DNA from: Rhodobiaceae bacterium
GTDB lineage: Bacteria; Pseudomonadota; Alphaproteobacteria; Rhizobiales; Tepidamorphaceae
DNA: 64,000 nt
Reading direction: 5' to 3'
NCBI GenBank assembly: GCA_020637985.1
Contig: JACKJK010000008.1
Span: 124,001 to 188,000 of the forward strand
The position numbers and the translations under genes were made by a program. Below are positions 49,271 to 56,756 of this stretch, in pieces. Positions within the stretch are counted from its first letter, which is position 1. Each line of letters begins with the position of its first letter. The notes below the pieces were generated by a model. That model saw nothing but the letters and a program-made list of their open reading frames with translations. It was not told where the DNA came from and did not search any database.

Positions 49271-50754
49271 TCGGCAGCCTGTTCCCGGGCGGCGACAACG
49301 TGATGCTGCTGGCGCTGTGCGTGCCGGTGATCGCGGCGATCCTGATCCCGCTGTTCGGCGCGCGCCCAAACCTGCGCGAGACCGTGACGCTCGTTTCCGC
49401 CGGCGTCCTGTTCGACCTGGTGGTGATCCTCGGCGACAAGGTGTTGCGCGGCGACTTGCCGTCGCTGCCCGGCCTCCAGGTCTTGCCGGGGCTGGAAATC
49501 CGCTTCGCCATCGAGCCGCTGGGGATGATCTTCGCGCTCGTCGCTTCGACGCTGTGGATCGTCAACTCGATCTATTCTATCGGCTACATGCGGGGCAACA
49601 ACGAGCCCCGCCAGACGCCCTTCTACATCTGCTTCGCGGTGGCGATCTTCGCCACGCTCGGCATCGCCTTTTCCGCCAACCTGTTCACGCTGTTCCTCTT
49701 CTACGAGGTGCTGACACTGTCGACCTATCCGCTCGTCACTCACAAGGGCAACGACGACGCGCGCAAGGCCGGGCGGATTTATCTCGTGCTGCTGCTGGCG
49801 ACCTCGATGCTGCTGCTGCTGCCGGCGATCATCTGGACCGGCGTCGTCGCCGGCACGCTCGACTTCGCCTCCGGCGGCATCCTCGCCGGCAAGGTTTCCC
49901 CCGCGCTGATGGGCGTGCTGCTGTTCCTCTTCGTCTACGGCATCGGCAAGGCGGCGGTCATGCCGGTGCACTTCTGGTTGCCCGCCGCGATGGTCGCGCC
50001 GACCCCGGTCAGCGCGCTGCTGCACGCCGTCGCCGTGGTCAAGGCCGGCGTCTTCTCGGTGGTCAAGGTCATCGTCTACGTGTTCGGCGTCGATGCCCTG
50101 CGCGAGGCCGGCACGGGCGACTGGCTCGCCTATGTCGCCGGCTTCACGGTCATTGCGGCCTCCATCGTCGCCTTGCGCCAGGACAACCTGAAGAAGCGGC
50201 TGGCGTTTTCCACCATCAGCCAGCTGTCCTACGTGGTGCTGGCCGCCGCCATCCTGACGCCGATCTCGCTGGTTGGCGCGGCGATGCACATCGCCGCCCA
50301 TGCGGTCTCCAAGATCACGCTCTTCTTCGCCGCCGGTTCGATCTACACCGCCGCCCACCTGACCGAGATCTCCCAGCTCAAGGGCATCGGACGGCGCATG
50401 CCGTGGACGATGACGGCCTTCGCCATCGGCGCACTGTCGATGATCGGCGTGCCGCCGACCGCCGGTTTCCTGGGCAAGTGGTTCATGCTGACCGGCGCGA
50501 TGGAAACCAAGCAGTGGGTGCCGGTCGGCGTCATCATGCTGTCGACGATCCTCAACGCGACCTACTTCCTGCCGATCATTTTCGACGCCTTCTTCAAGGC
50601 GCCGCCCGAGCCCGAACCCGGACATCATGCCCACGGCGAGGCTCCCTGGCCGATCGTGCTGGCGCTCACCGCTACAGCTGCCGGCACGATCCTTCTGTTC
50701 TTCTTCCCGGCCATCCCGCTGGCGCTGGCCGAGATGATGATGGGCATGCGCTAG
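49267..50754 (+). CDS. Cation/proton antiporter subunit D, second NuoL/M/N-like paralogue
   Basis: A 495-residue NuoM/L-like subunit with FLFYEVLTLSTYPLV (channel glutamate), GIGKAAVMPVHFWLPAAMVAPTPVSALLHAV (channel lysine and the AxTPVSALLH motif of complex I subunits) and DNLKKRLAFSTISQLSYV. It is closer to complex I-like NuoM/HyfB-type members than to the preceding MrpD. A classical Mrp operon has only A and D as such subunits. It starts 4 bp inside the end of the first D gene. Confidence 0.93.
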   Translation: MIGSLFPGGDNVMLLALCVPVIAAILIPLFGARPNLRETVTLVSAGVLFDLVVILGDKVLRGDLPSLPGLQVLPGLEIRFAIEPLGMIFALVASTLWIVNSIYSIGYMRGNNEPRQTPFYICFAVAIFATLGIAFSANLFTLFLFYEVLTLSTYPLVTHKGNDDARKAGRIYLVLLLATSMLLLLPAIIWTGVVAGTLDFASGGILAGKVSPALMGVLLFLFVYGIGKAAVMPVHFWLPAAMVAPTPVSALLHAVAVVKAGVFSVVKVIVYVFGVDALREAGTGDWLAYVAGFTVIAASIVALRQDNLKKRLAFSTISQLSYVVLAAAILTPISLVGAAMHIAAHAVSKITLFFAAGSIYTAAHLTEISQLKGIGRRMPWTMTAFAIGALSMIGVPPTAGFLGKWFMLTGAMETKQWVPVGVIMLSTILNATYFLPIIFDAFFKAPPEPEPGHHAHGEAPWPIVLALTATAAGTILLFFFPAIPLALAEMMMGMR

Positions 50755-50781
50755 GGACAGGACCCACGGAGCGACGACATC

Positions 50782-51045
50782 ATGGCAAACCAGAAAGACC
50801 TGCCCCCCGATCACGATCACTGGCTGGTGCGGCCCGCCAACATCCGCCTGCTGTGGGGTGTCTTGATCGGCGCGCTCGCTGTCATGGTGCTGGCCGAGTT
50901 CGTCTGGCACCCCCATCCGCATTTCGCGCTCGATTCGGCGTTCGGTTTCGGCGCCCTCTATGGGCTGCTGTGCGGTGTCGCGCTGATCGTCGTCACCAAG
51001 ACCTTTGCCGTCCTCGTCAAGCGCAAGGACACCTACTATGACTGA
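50782..51045 (+). CDS. Unrecognised 87-residue two-helix subunit of the antiporter operon
   Basis: It begins MANQKDLPPDHDHWLVRP, a soluble His/Asp-rich N-terminus, then has two hydrophobic helices (about residues 23-43 and 53-75) separated by WHPHPHFALDSAFGFG, and a basic end (VKRKDTYYD). I know no named Mrp or Mbh subunit of this form. It lies between two NuoL/M-like subunits and its 3' end overlaps the next gene by 8 bp, so it is very probably translated with them and part of the complex. A ribosome-binding site of moderate strength precedes the ATG. Confidence 0.82.
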   Translation: MANQKDLPPDHDHWLVRPANIRLLWGVLIGALAVMVLAEFVWHPHPHFALDSAFGFGALYGLLCGVALIVVTKTFAVLVKRKDTYYD

Positions 51046-52720
51046 CGTCATCGCGATCCAGCCCGGCCTCCTGCTGATCCTCGCCGGCCTAGCGTTGCCT
51101 CTGCTGGGCGCGCAGATGCGCACCGTGACGATCGTCCTCGTCCCGCTCGTCGCGCTCGCGCTGGTGTGGACAATCCCCGACGGTCCGGTCTGGACGTTCA
51201 AGTGGCTGGGATACGAGCTGGTGCCGCTCGCCGGCGACAAGCTCAGCCGCATGTTCGCGACCGTGTTCTCGATCATGGCGTCGATCGGCGGCATCTACGC
51301 ACTCAACCAGAAGCGCGTGCTCGAACTGGCTTCGGCCTTTGTCTACGCTGGATCGGCAATCAGCGTCGTCTTTGCTGGCGACCTCATCACCGTCTTCATC
51401 TTCTGGGAAGTGATGGCGATTGCCTCGACGCTCATCATCATGAGCAATGGCGAAAGCGCACGCGGCGCCGCCCTGCGCTATGCCGCGATCCACTTTTTCG
51501 GCGGCGTCGTGCTGATGGCCGGCATCGCTGGCCAGATCGCCTCCACCGGTTCGGTTGCGTTTTCGCCGATGCATACCGACACCGTGTTCCGTTGGCTGAT
51601 CCTCGCAGGCTTCGTCATCAACACCGGCGCGCCGCCCTTGCATCCCTGGCTGCCCGATGCCTATCCGAAGGCCTCGTGGTCGGGCACGGTGTTCCTCTCC
51701 GCCTTCACCACGAAGACGGCCGTCTACACCCTTATTCGCGGTTTTCCGGGCGCCGATGTCCTGATCTGGATCGGCCTGTTCATGATCTTCTATGGCCTGA
51801 TCTACGCGCTCAATGAGAACGACACGCGCCGCAAGCTGGCCTATTCGATCATCAACCAGGTCGGCTTCATGGTCTGCGCCACCGGCATCGGCAACGAGAT
51901 GGCGCTCAACGGAGCTGCCGCGCATGCCTTCGTGCACATCCTCTACAAGGCCGTGCTGCTGATGACCGCAGGGTCGGTGCTGTATGCCACTGGCATCACC
52001 AGGTTCACCCGCCTGGGCGGCCTGTTCCGCACCATGCCGGTCTCCACGATCTGCTGCATCATTGCTGCCCTGGCGATCTCCGCGACGCCATGGACCTCCG
52101 GATTCCCGGCCAAGTCGCTGATGAGCGCCGGCGCCGCGGAAGCCCACATGGAACTCGTCTGGTTCCTTCTCACCGGCGCTGCCGCCGGCGTCCTGATCGT
52201 CGCCATCAAGCTGCCGTGGTTCATCTTCTTCCAGAAGGACAGCGGTTTGAGGCCGCCCGAGGCGCCGCTCAGCATGCGTGTCGCCATGATTGCCGGCTCC
52301 GCCATGTGCATCGGCTTCGGCGTCTTTCCGGGCGCGCTCTATGCGATGCTCCCGGTTTCGACCGACTACAATCCCTATACCGGCGGACATGTCGTTTCGC
52401 AGATGCAGATCCTGCTCGCCGCGACGGTCGTCTTCTTCGCCTTCCTCGGCCTGCTCAAGCGCACCGAGACCATCTCCCTCGACCTCGACTGGTTCTGGCG
52501 CAAGTTCGGTTCGCTGCTGGCGTCCGAGTTCGACGTGCGCAGCGGGCTGGCCTGGCAGGGTTTCGCATCCAACGTGAACCAGTCCGTGCAGCGGATCGTG
52601 CGCACCCTGTACCGCCACTATGGCCCGCAGGGCATGATGGCGCGCACCTGGCCGACCGGGCTGATGGCATTTTGGACGACGGTCATATTGGCCGCCGTGC
52701 TCATCCTGTCCTACGTTTGA
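51038..52720 (+). CDS. Cation/proton antiporter subunit D, third NuoL/M-like paralogue with C-terminal extension
   Basis: A 560-residue NuoL/M-like membrane subunit with FIFWEVMAIASTLII (channel glutamate), NTGAPPLHPWLPDAYPKASWSGTVFL and NDTRRKLAYSIINQVGFM. About 80 residues after the last common helix form an extension with charged, amphipathic stretches (LDLDWFWRKFGSLL; NVNQSVQRIVRTLYRHYG) and a final membrane helix, recalling the lateral-helix C-terminus of NuoL in miniature. It is the last gene of the ten-gene operon. The start at 51038 overlaps the 87-residue subunit gene. Confidence 0.93.
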   Translation: MTDVIAIQPGLLLILAGLALPLLGAQMRTVTIVLVPLVALALVWTIPDGPVWTFKWLGYELVPLAGDKLSRMFATVFSIMASIGGIYALNQKRVLELASAFVYAGSAISVVFAGDLITVFIFWEVMAIASTLIIMSNGESARGAALRYAAIHFFGGVVLMAGIAGQIASTGSVAFSPMHTDTVFRWLILAGFVINTGAPPLHPWLPDAYPKASWSGTVFLSAFTTKTAVYTLIRGFPGADVLIWIGLFMIFYGLIYALNENDTRRKLAYSIINQVGFMVCATGIGNEMALNGAAAHAFVHILYKAVLLMTAGSVLYATGITRFTRLGGLFRTMPVSTICCIIAALAISATPWTSGFPAKSLMSAGAAEAHMELVWFLLTGAAAGVLIVAIKLPWFIFFQKDSGLRPPEAPLSMRVAMIAGSAMCIGFGVFPGALYAMLPVSTDYNPYTGGHVVSQMQILLAATVVFFAFLGLLKRTETISLDLDWFWRKFGSLLASEFDVRSGLAWQGFASNVNQSVQRIVRTLYRHYGPQGMMARTWPTGLMAFWTTVILAAVLILSYV

Positions 52721-53030
52721 CGTCTGCCTCACGTAGAGAACGTACGTGTTGCGAGATGGTATTTTCGCGCAATACGAGTAGTTTTTCGCCGCATTCAATC
52801 TCTAGAACCTTGAAGATTGTTTACCTAAGGTAAGATCGAATAAATACTGGCATTTTCCAGAATATTGTTTTCCGCCAACAAATCATGTATTCCCCTGTGC
52901 GCAAGCGGATGCAACTTTGTTTCAGAATCTGAAATACGCGATTAAGTTTTCTATGACGCAGCCGTCATCCGTAGATGCGAGCTAATGAAAGTGCCGGGCA
53001 AACCGGCATGAAAAGGCAAGGAAAGAATAA
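52721..53030 (+). promoter_or_regulatory. AT-rich mucR leader region with three palindromes
   Basis: This 310-bp non-coding stretch is much richer in A+T than its surroundings, especially 52780-52960. Palindromes: a TTACC-T/A-GGTAA-like site near 52821-52833, ATGACG-CAGC-CGTCAT at 52953-52968, and TGCCGG-GCAAA-CCGGCA at 52992-53008, the last just before the ribosome-binding site AAGGAAAG. MucR-type proteins bind AT-rich targets and often repress their own genes, so autoregulation here is plausible. Confidence 0.6.
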
Positions 53031-53450
53031 ATGGAAGACACAGCCCGCAATGAACATCTGATCGAACTGACCGCTGATATTGTTGCGGCCTATGTCGGAA
53101 ACAATCCTTTGCAGATGGCGGAACTTCCCGGTCTGATCGCGCAGGTCCATTCCGCGCTGAGCGGGATATCCGGCAATGTCGTCGAAGAGACCGCCGAACC
53201 ACTGAAGCCAGCCGTTTCGGTGAAGAAGTCGGTCACGCCCGAGTACATCATCTGCCTCGAGGACGGCAAGAAGTTCAAGTCGCTCAAGCGCCACCTGCGC
53301 ACGCACTACGATCTCACGCCCGAACAGTACCGCGAGAAGTGGGGCCTGCCGGCCGACTATCCGATGGTCGCCCCCTCCTATGCCGAGGCCCGCTCGCGCC
53401 TAGCCAAGGAAATGGGACTGGGCCAGCGCCGCAAGCGCGGCCGCAAGTAG
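53031..53450 (+). CDS. mucR: Ros/MucR family transcriptional regulator
   Basis: A 139-residue global regulator. The zinc-finger-like motif has C75, D78, H88 and H92 (C-x2-D-x9-H-x3-H) in EYIICLEDGKKFKSLKRHL, followed by the conserved LTPEQYREKWGLPADYPMVAP and a basic C-terminus (GQRRKRGRK). In Rhizobiales MucR/Ros proteins control exopolysaccharide, motility, virulence or symbiosis and cell-cycle genes, acting as H-NS-like binders of AT-rich DNA. The giant adhesin promoter in this window is AT-rich and a reasonable candidate target (inference). Confidence 0.96.
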   Translation: MEDTARNEHLIELTADIVAAYVGNNPLQMAELPGLIAQVHSALSGISGNVVEETAEPLKPAVSVKKSVTPEYIICLEDGKKFKSLKRHLRTHYDLTPEQYREKWGLPADYPMVAPSYAEARSRLAKEMGLGQRRKRGRK

Positions 53451-53521
53451 CGCCAGACAACTGACGAATTTCCGGACGCCGCCTTCTCGCAGAGGGCGGC
53501 GTTCGCGTATCTGCCAGCCTG

Positions 53522-53836
53522 TCATTCCGGCGGAGCCGATGCCGCTTCCAGCATCCTGCGTGTCTCCTCCTCCAGGGCGGCGCGCAACGCGATGTGCCGG
53601 CCAGCCCGATAGCTCCAGTGCCCGGTGAGCGCGCGTGCCCTTTCCCGCCGCAGGGCCTTGCGCAGCCAGCGCACGACCCGAGCGTCGGCGCGCTTTTCGA
53701 GAACTGCCGGTGCTCCAAGCCGCAGCAAATCCCGCCGCCGGTCGTAGCAGCGAGCCAGCGCATCGACCTTCGCTTGCACGGAAGTTTCGGCCAGCACGCA
53801 AAGGCGCGCCTCGATATCGCCGTATCCGTTGTCCAT
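53522..53836 (-). CDS. Hypothetical Arg/Ala-rich protein
   Basis: A 104-residue basic, helical protein starting MDNGYGDIEARL, with RCYDRRRDLLRLGAPAVLEKR and VVRWLRKALRRERAR. It has no motif I recognise. The start is fixed by a strong GGAGGT ribosome-binding site. It is convergent with mucR (a GC hairpin without a T-run lies between them at 53476-53502) and divergent from the DnaA-domain gene. Confidence 0.65.
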   Translation of the reverse strand: MDNGYGDIEARLCVLAETSVQAKVDALARCYDRRRDLLRLGAPAVLEKRADARVVRWLRKALRRERARALTGHWSYRAGRHIALRAALEEETRRMLEAASAPPE

Positions 53837-54002
53837 CGCGAATGACCTCCAGTCGGGAAAACGATCCGGACAGGATGCGGTCATGCAGAACGGCGTGGAC
53901 TAGTCCGCGGGCCATGGCCTGAACGGCCCGGCGCGCGCTGGCATTCCGGCCTACGCGGGCCGCATTGGTCATCCCACCTGCACTTATCCCCGCCTCCGCG
54001 AC

Positions 54003-54032
54003 TTGGCCCATGATCCGAAATAGGAATATAAT
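54003..54032 (+). promoter_or_regulatory. Sigma-70-type promoter for the DnaA-domain gene
   Basis: TTGGCC (54003-54008), an 18-bp spacer and a perfect TATAAT (54027-54032) lie 21 bp before the start codon at 54053, with AGGGAG as ribosome-binding site at 54041-54046. This gives a very short leader. Confidence 0.65.
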
Positions 54033-54052
54033 CCTCTATCAGGGAGCAAGCG

Positions 54053-54466
54053 ATGTTTCGGTCGAGCCATCCAGCAGCAATCCAACCGGCATTGCCCGCC
54101 ACGACAGACACGGCACCTGGCGGTTGCCGGCAACCGGCATGCCGGCTGGTGCGCGGCGAGCGCGAAACCGCCGTCCGCGTCGCGATTGTCGTCGCGTCGG
54201 CGAGAGCGGTCGAGGTGTGCGCCCTGTTCGCGCCAAGCCGCGGCCCCGCCTGTGTGGCACTGGCGCGCCAGATCGCCATGTATCTCGCACCCGTCGCCTG
54301 CGGCCTGACACTCACCGAGGTCGGCAGGGGCTTCGGACGCGACCGCACGACGGCAGCCCACGCCTGCATGGTCGTCGAGGAAAAGCGCGACGACATCGCC
54401 TTCGATGCCCTCGTCGCCCGGCTCGAGAGCCGCCTCGCCGATGCACGCGAGGGAGGCCGCAAGTAA
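54053..54466 (+). CDS. DnaA domain IV-like helix-turn-helix protein
   Basis: A 137-residue protein. Residues about 66-110 (ARQIAMYLAP, then LTLTEVGRGFGRDRTTAAHA) match the C-terminal DNA-binding domain of DnaA, including the basic loop and signature region, but the AAA+ ATPase domain is absent. The N-terminal 60 residues are low-complexity and cysteine-containing. Such orphan DnaA-IV proteins occur in Rhizobiales and their function is not established; DnaA-box binding is inferred. A strong promoter precedes it and the DUF6456 region follows directly. Confidence 0.82.
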   Translation: MFRSSHPAAIQPALPATTDTAPGGCRQPACRLVRGERETAVRVAIVVASARAVEVCALFAPSRGPACVALARQIAMYLAPVACGLTLTEVGRGFGRDRTTAAHACMVVEEKRDDIAFDALVARLESRLADAREGGRK

Positions 54467-54480
54467 CCGGCGGATGCAGC

Positions 54481-55266
54481 GAGGCGACGCAGTTCGCCAG
54501 GAACCTGATTGCCGGCCTCGCCGATGGCGACGTCCGTGTCGTTGCGCGTGATGGCGGCTGGGTCCGGATACCGGCCTCGCAATCCGGTGCTGACGGAGTT
54601 CCTCTGCCCGCCCGGATCGTACAGCGCCTCGTCGATGGCGGTCTGCTGGAACGCGATGGATGCGCGCTGATGGTCACTGCGCGCGGGCTGCGGTTTTCCG
54701 CCGCGACGCCGCCCGTTGGTGCCGCTCCCGAAGCGCGCGGCATACCCGCGGCACAGCCGCGCGCTTCACGCCGCAAGCAGACCGCGGAGAGCCCGCTGGA
54801 ATGGCTGCACACCCGGCGCGGGGCCGACGGCGAACCGCTGATCTCGCAGGCTGCGTTCGATGCCGGCGAGCGATTGCGCGCGGACTATACCCGCGCCGGC
54901 CTCATGCCGCGCCTTGGCCCTGACCTGACAGGAACCATTCCCGGTCGCGGCCGCAAGGCGGGAGCCCGCGGCCCCGGCGAGATCATGGATGCAGCCCTGA
55001 TGGCGCGCGACCGCGTCAACGCGGCCCTGACGTCTGCCGGCAGCGATCTCGCCGGGGTGGCGGTCGACATTTGCTGTCACCTGAAGAGCCTCGGCGAGGT
55101 CGAGCGCGAACGTGGCTGGCCGAAACGCTCCGCCAAGGTGGTCCTCGATCTGGCGCTATCGCGGCTCGCCGCCCACTACGGAATCGGAGAAGTCGCGAAA
55201 GGTCCGGTGCGCGCGCGGCGTATCGAACATTGGGGCGCGGTTGGCTACCGGCCAGACATCGAATGA
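54481..55266 (+). CDS. DUF6456 domain protein with no ordinary start codon in frame
   Basis: The coding signal in this frame starts around 54481 (SEATQFARNLIAGLADGDVR) and runs to TGA at 55264. The second half has the conserved SPLEWLHTRRG, ISQAAFDAGERLRADY and MDAALMARDRVNAAL, then WPKRSAKVVLDLALSRLAAHYG, a helix-turn-helix-like DUF6456 domain. No in-frame ATG, GTG or TTG occurs between 54217 and 54670; 54670 would cut into the domain. Options are a CTG or ATT start (54505, 54508), a -1 frameshift fusing it to the DnaA-like gene, or a mutation or sequence error. The boundary I give is approximate. Confidence 0.75.
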   Translation, partial: EATQFARNLIAGLADGDVRVVARDGGWVRIPASQSGADGVPLPARIVQRLVDGGLLERDGCALMVTARGLRFSAATPPVGAAPEARGIPAAQPRASRRKQTAESPLEWLHTRRGADGEPLISQAAFDAGERLRADYTRAGLMPRLGPDLTGTIPGRGRKAGARGPGEIMDAALMARDRVNAALTSAGSDLAGVAVDICCHLKSLGEVERERGWPKRSAKVVLDLALSRLAAHYGIGEVAKGPVRARRIEHWGAVGYRPDIE

Positions 55267-55281
55267 GGCCGGCAGGTTGCT

Positions 55282-55701
55282 TCAGCCGGCCAGCGCGGAC
55301 TCCGCTTCCGCCTGCATCCGCGCGACCATCGACCGCAGCCCGTTCGAGCGCTGCTGCGACAGGTGTTCGTCGAGGCCGAGCTGCCTGAGAACCGGCACCG
55401 CATCGGTGTCGCGGATTTCCTGCGCCGGGCGGTTCGAGTAGAGCGCGATCAGGATCGCGATCAGCCCGCGCACGATCAGCGCGTCGCTGTCTCCGACGAA
55501 CCTGACGTGCGGAACCCCGTCTTGCTCGTAGACCGCCGTGTCGAGCCACACCTGGCTGACGCAGCCCGGCACCTTGTGGGTATCGTCATGCTTGTCGGCG
55601 GCCAGCGGTTCGAGCGCCTTGCCCAGTTCGATGACGTACCGGTAGCGGTCCTCCCAGTCGTCGAGGAAGGCGAAATCATCGATGATCGTTTTGATGTCCA
55701 T
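55282..55701 (-). CDS. sufE: SufE family cysteine desulfuration protein
   Basis: A 139-residue protein that accepts sulfane sulfur from the SufS cysteine desulfurase for Fe-S cluster assembly. The active cysteine is in KVPGCVSQVWL. The N-terminal IIDDFAFLDDWEDRYRYVIELGK and FVGDSDALIVRGLIAILI are typical. The start is the ATG at 55701; one at 55719 would add six residues. No other suf genes are in the window. Confidence 0.93.
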   Translation of the reverse strand: MDIKTIIDDFAFLDDWEDRYRYVIELGKALEPLAADKHDDTHKVPGCVSQVWLDTAVYEQDGVPHVRFVGDSDALIVRGLIAILIALYSNRPAQEIRDTDAVPVLRQLGLDEHLSQQRSNGLRSMVARMQAEAESALAG

Positions 55702-55911
55702 GCTCTGCTCGCTGCCCATGCCGCCGCGCGCGGTCCTGACAGGCGCATATAGCCCGCTGCCGCGCCGTTCGGAACCCCACACCGGGATTCGCGGGCCGTC
55801 AAACGTGAGTGCCCCGGCCTGCGGGTTGCCGCGTCGAGGGCGCGACGCGAGGTTGGCAACCGCAGGCCGGGGCTCGGGGAAGGCGAGGCGGGCCGGTCCC
55901 GCAGCCGAATC

Positions 55912-56391
55912 TCAGTACTGGTTCGCGGATTGCCGGATCAGGGAACCGATCGCGTTGACCGATCCGGTCTGGGTGGCGACCGCGCTGGGCGCTGGCCCGC
56001 CCTGGGGAGCAGACGCGCCGGGCGGCGGATAGAAATGCGCGACAGCGCCGTCGTCCTGCGGCACGATCTGCACCCGGGTGGTGGCGACGCTGCGCCCGCC
56101 GTTCTGGACTTCGATATCGGCGTGTTCGCCGGTCAGGTCGCCGAGGTAACCGTAGACCAGCTTGGCGCCATATTGCGCCTTGGCACCGAAGGACTTCAGT
56201 GCGGCCTGGCCGGTCGCGCAGGCGTCGGGATTGCGCGCGCAGAAACCCGACATGTCGGAAACGAAGGTCTGTGCGGCGTAGATCGCCTCGCCGGTCGAAA
56301 CCGCGGCCTCGCCGCCCCGCTCGCCGTTGCCAGCGGGCAGGAGGAGCACGACCAGCGATAGCCAGAAGACGGTACGCAAGAGGAAGAACAT
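55912..56391 (-). CDS. DUF5330 domain-containing exported protein
   Basis: A 159-residue protein with an N-terminal hydrophobic helix or signal (FFLLRTVFWLSLVVLLLP) and a small mature domain containing two cysteines (GFCARNPDACATG) followed by AALKSFGAKAQYGAKLVYGYL, as in the Rhizobiales DUF5330 family. The C-terminal half is low-complexity. The start at 56391 has AAAGGG upstream. It is divergent from the DivJ-like kinase. The function is unknown. Confidence 0.8.
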   Translation of the reverse strand: MFFLLRTVFWLSLVVLLLPAGNGERGGEAAVSTGEAIYAAQTFVSDMSGFCARNPDACATGQAALKSFGAKAQYGAKLVYGYLGDLTGEHADIEVQNGGRSVATTRVQIVPQDDGAVAHFYPPPGASAPQGGPAPSAVATQTGSVNAIGSLIRQSANQY

Positions 56392-56756
56392 GGGAACGCC
56401 CTTTTCCCTATCCGGTTGTATTCTTGTGCGCCGGCCAGATCCCCATCCAGTCCTGCGCGATTGGAGCCACGCTAGCGGGCCCGGTTTGCGATCGCCTTCA
56501 GCCGTTCGGTACAATTTGAGCGAATTCCGGTTTTTTCCGGGAAATGCGCCACGCAATGCCACTGCGCGGTGCTGGCGCGATTGCGGCGCCGGGCATTAAC
56601 CAATCGATCACCGTGATTTCCGAAAGGCAATGCCGGCGTGCCGTTTCGTTGCCCATCGACGCTAGCCATGGCGGTGCCTTAGGCGTTCCTTAAAGTGGCC
56701 ATGGAAGCGTGGGATCCAACAGAACCTGATTGGGCGGCACGGCGTTTTCGGTGCCG
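56392..56756. promoter_or_regulatory. Divergent non-coding region upstream of the DivJ-like kinase
   Basis: This 365-bp gap must hold the promoters of the DUF5330 and kinase genes. A TTAACC half-site (56596-56601), as found in half-CtrA boxes, lies next to a short palindrome ATCAC-C-GTGAT (56607-56617). No full CtrA box, convincing -35/-10 pair or coding signal was seen. Confidence 0.4.

Noticed and set aside
49261..52798. Minus-strand frames of 677 and 569 codons opposite the antiporter genes
   Set aside because: Highly charged, His/Asp/Arg-rich shadows of hydrophobic membrane proteins.
53476..53502. Terminator between mucR and the convergent hypothetical gene
   Set aside because: An 8-bp GC stem with an 11-nt loop exists, but no T-tract follows on either side, so I did not list it as a feature.
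56730..56756. TTG start for the DivJ-like kinase
   Set aside because: It would add nine residues; the ATG at 56757 is followed by sequence resembling DivJ N-termini and needs no unusual start codon.
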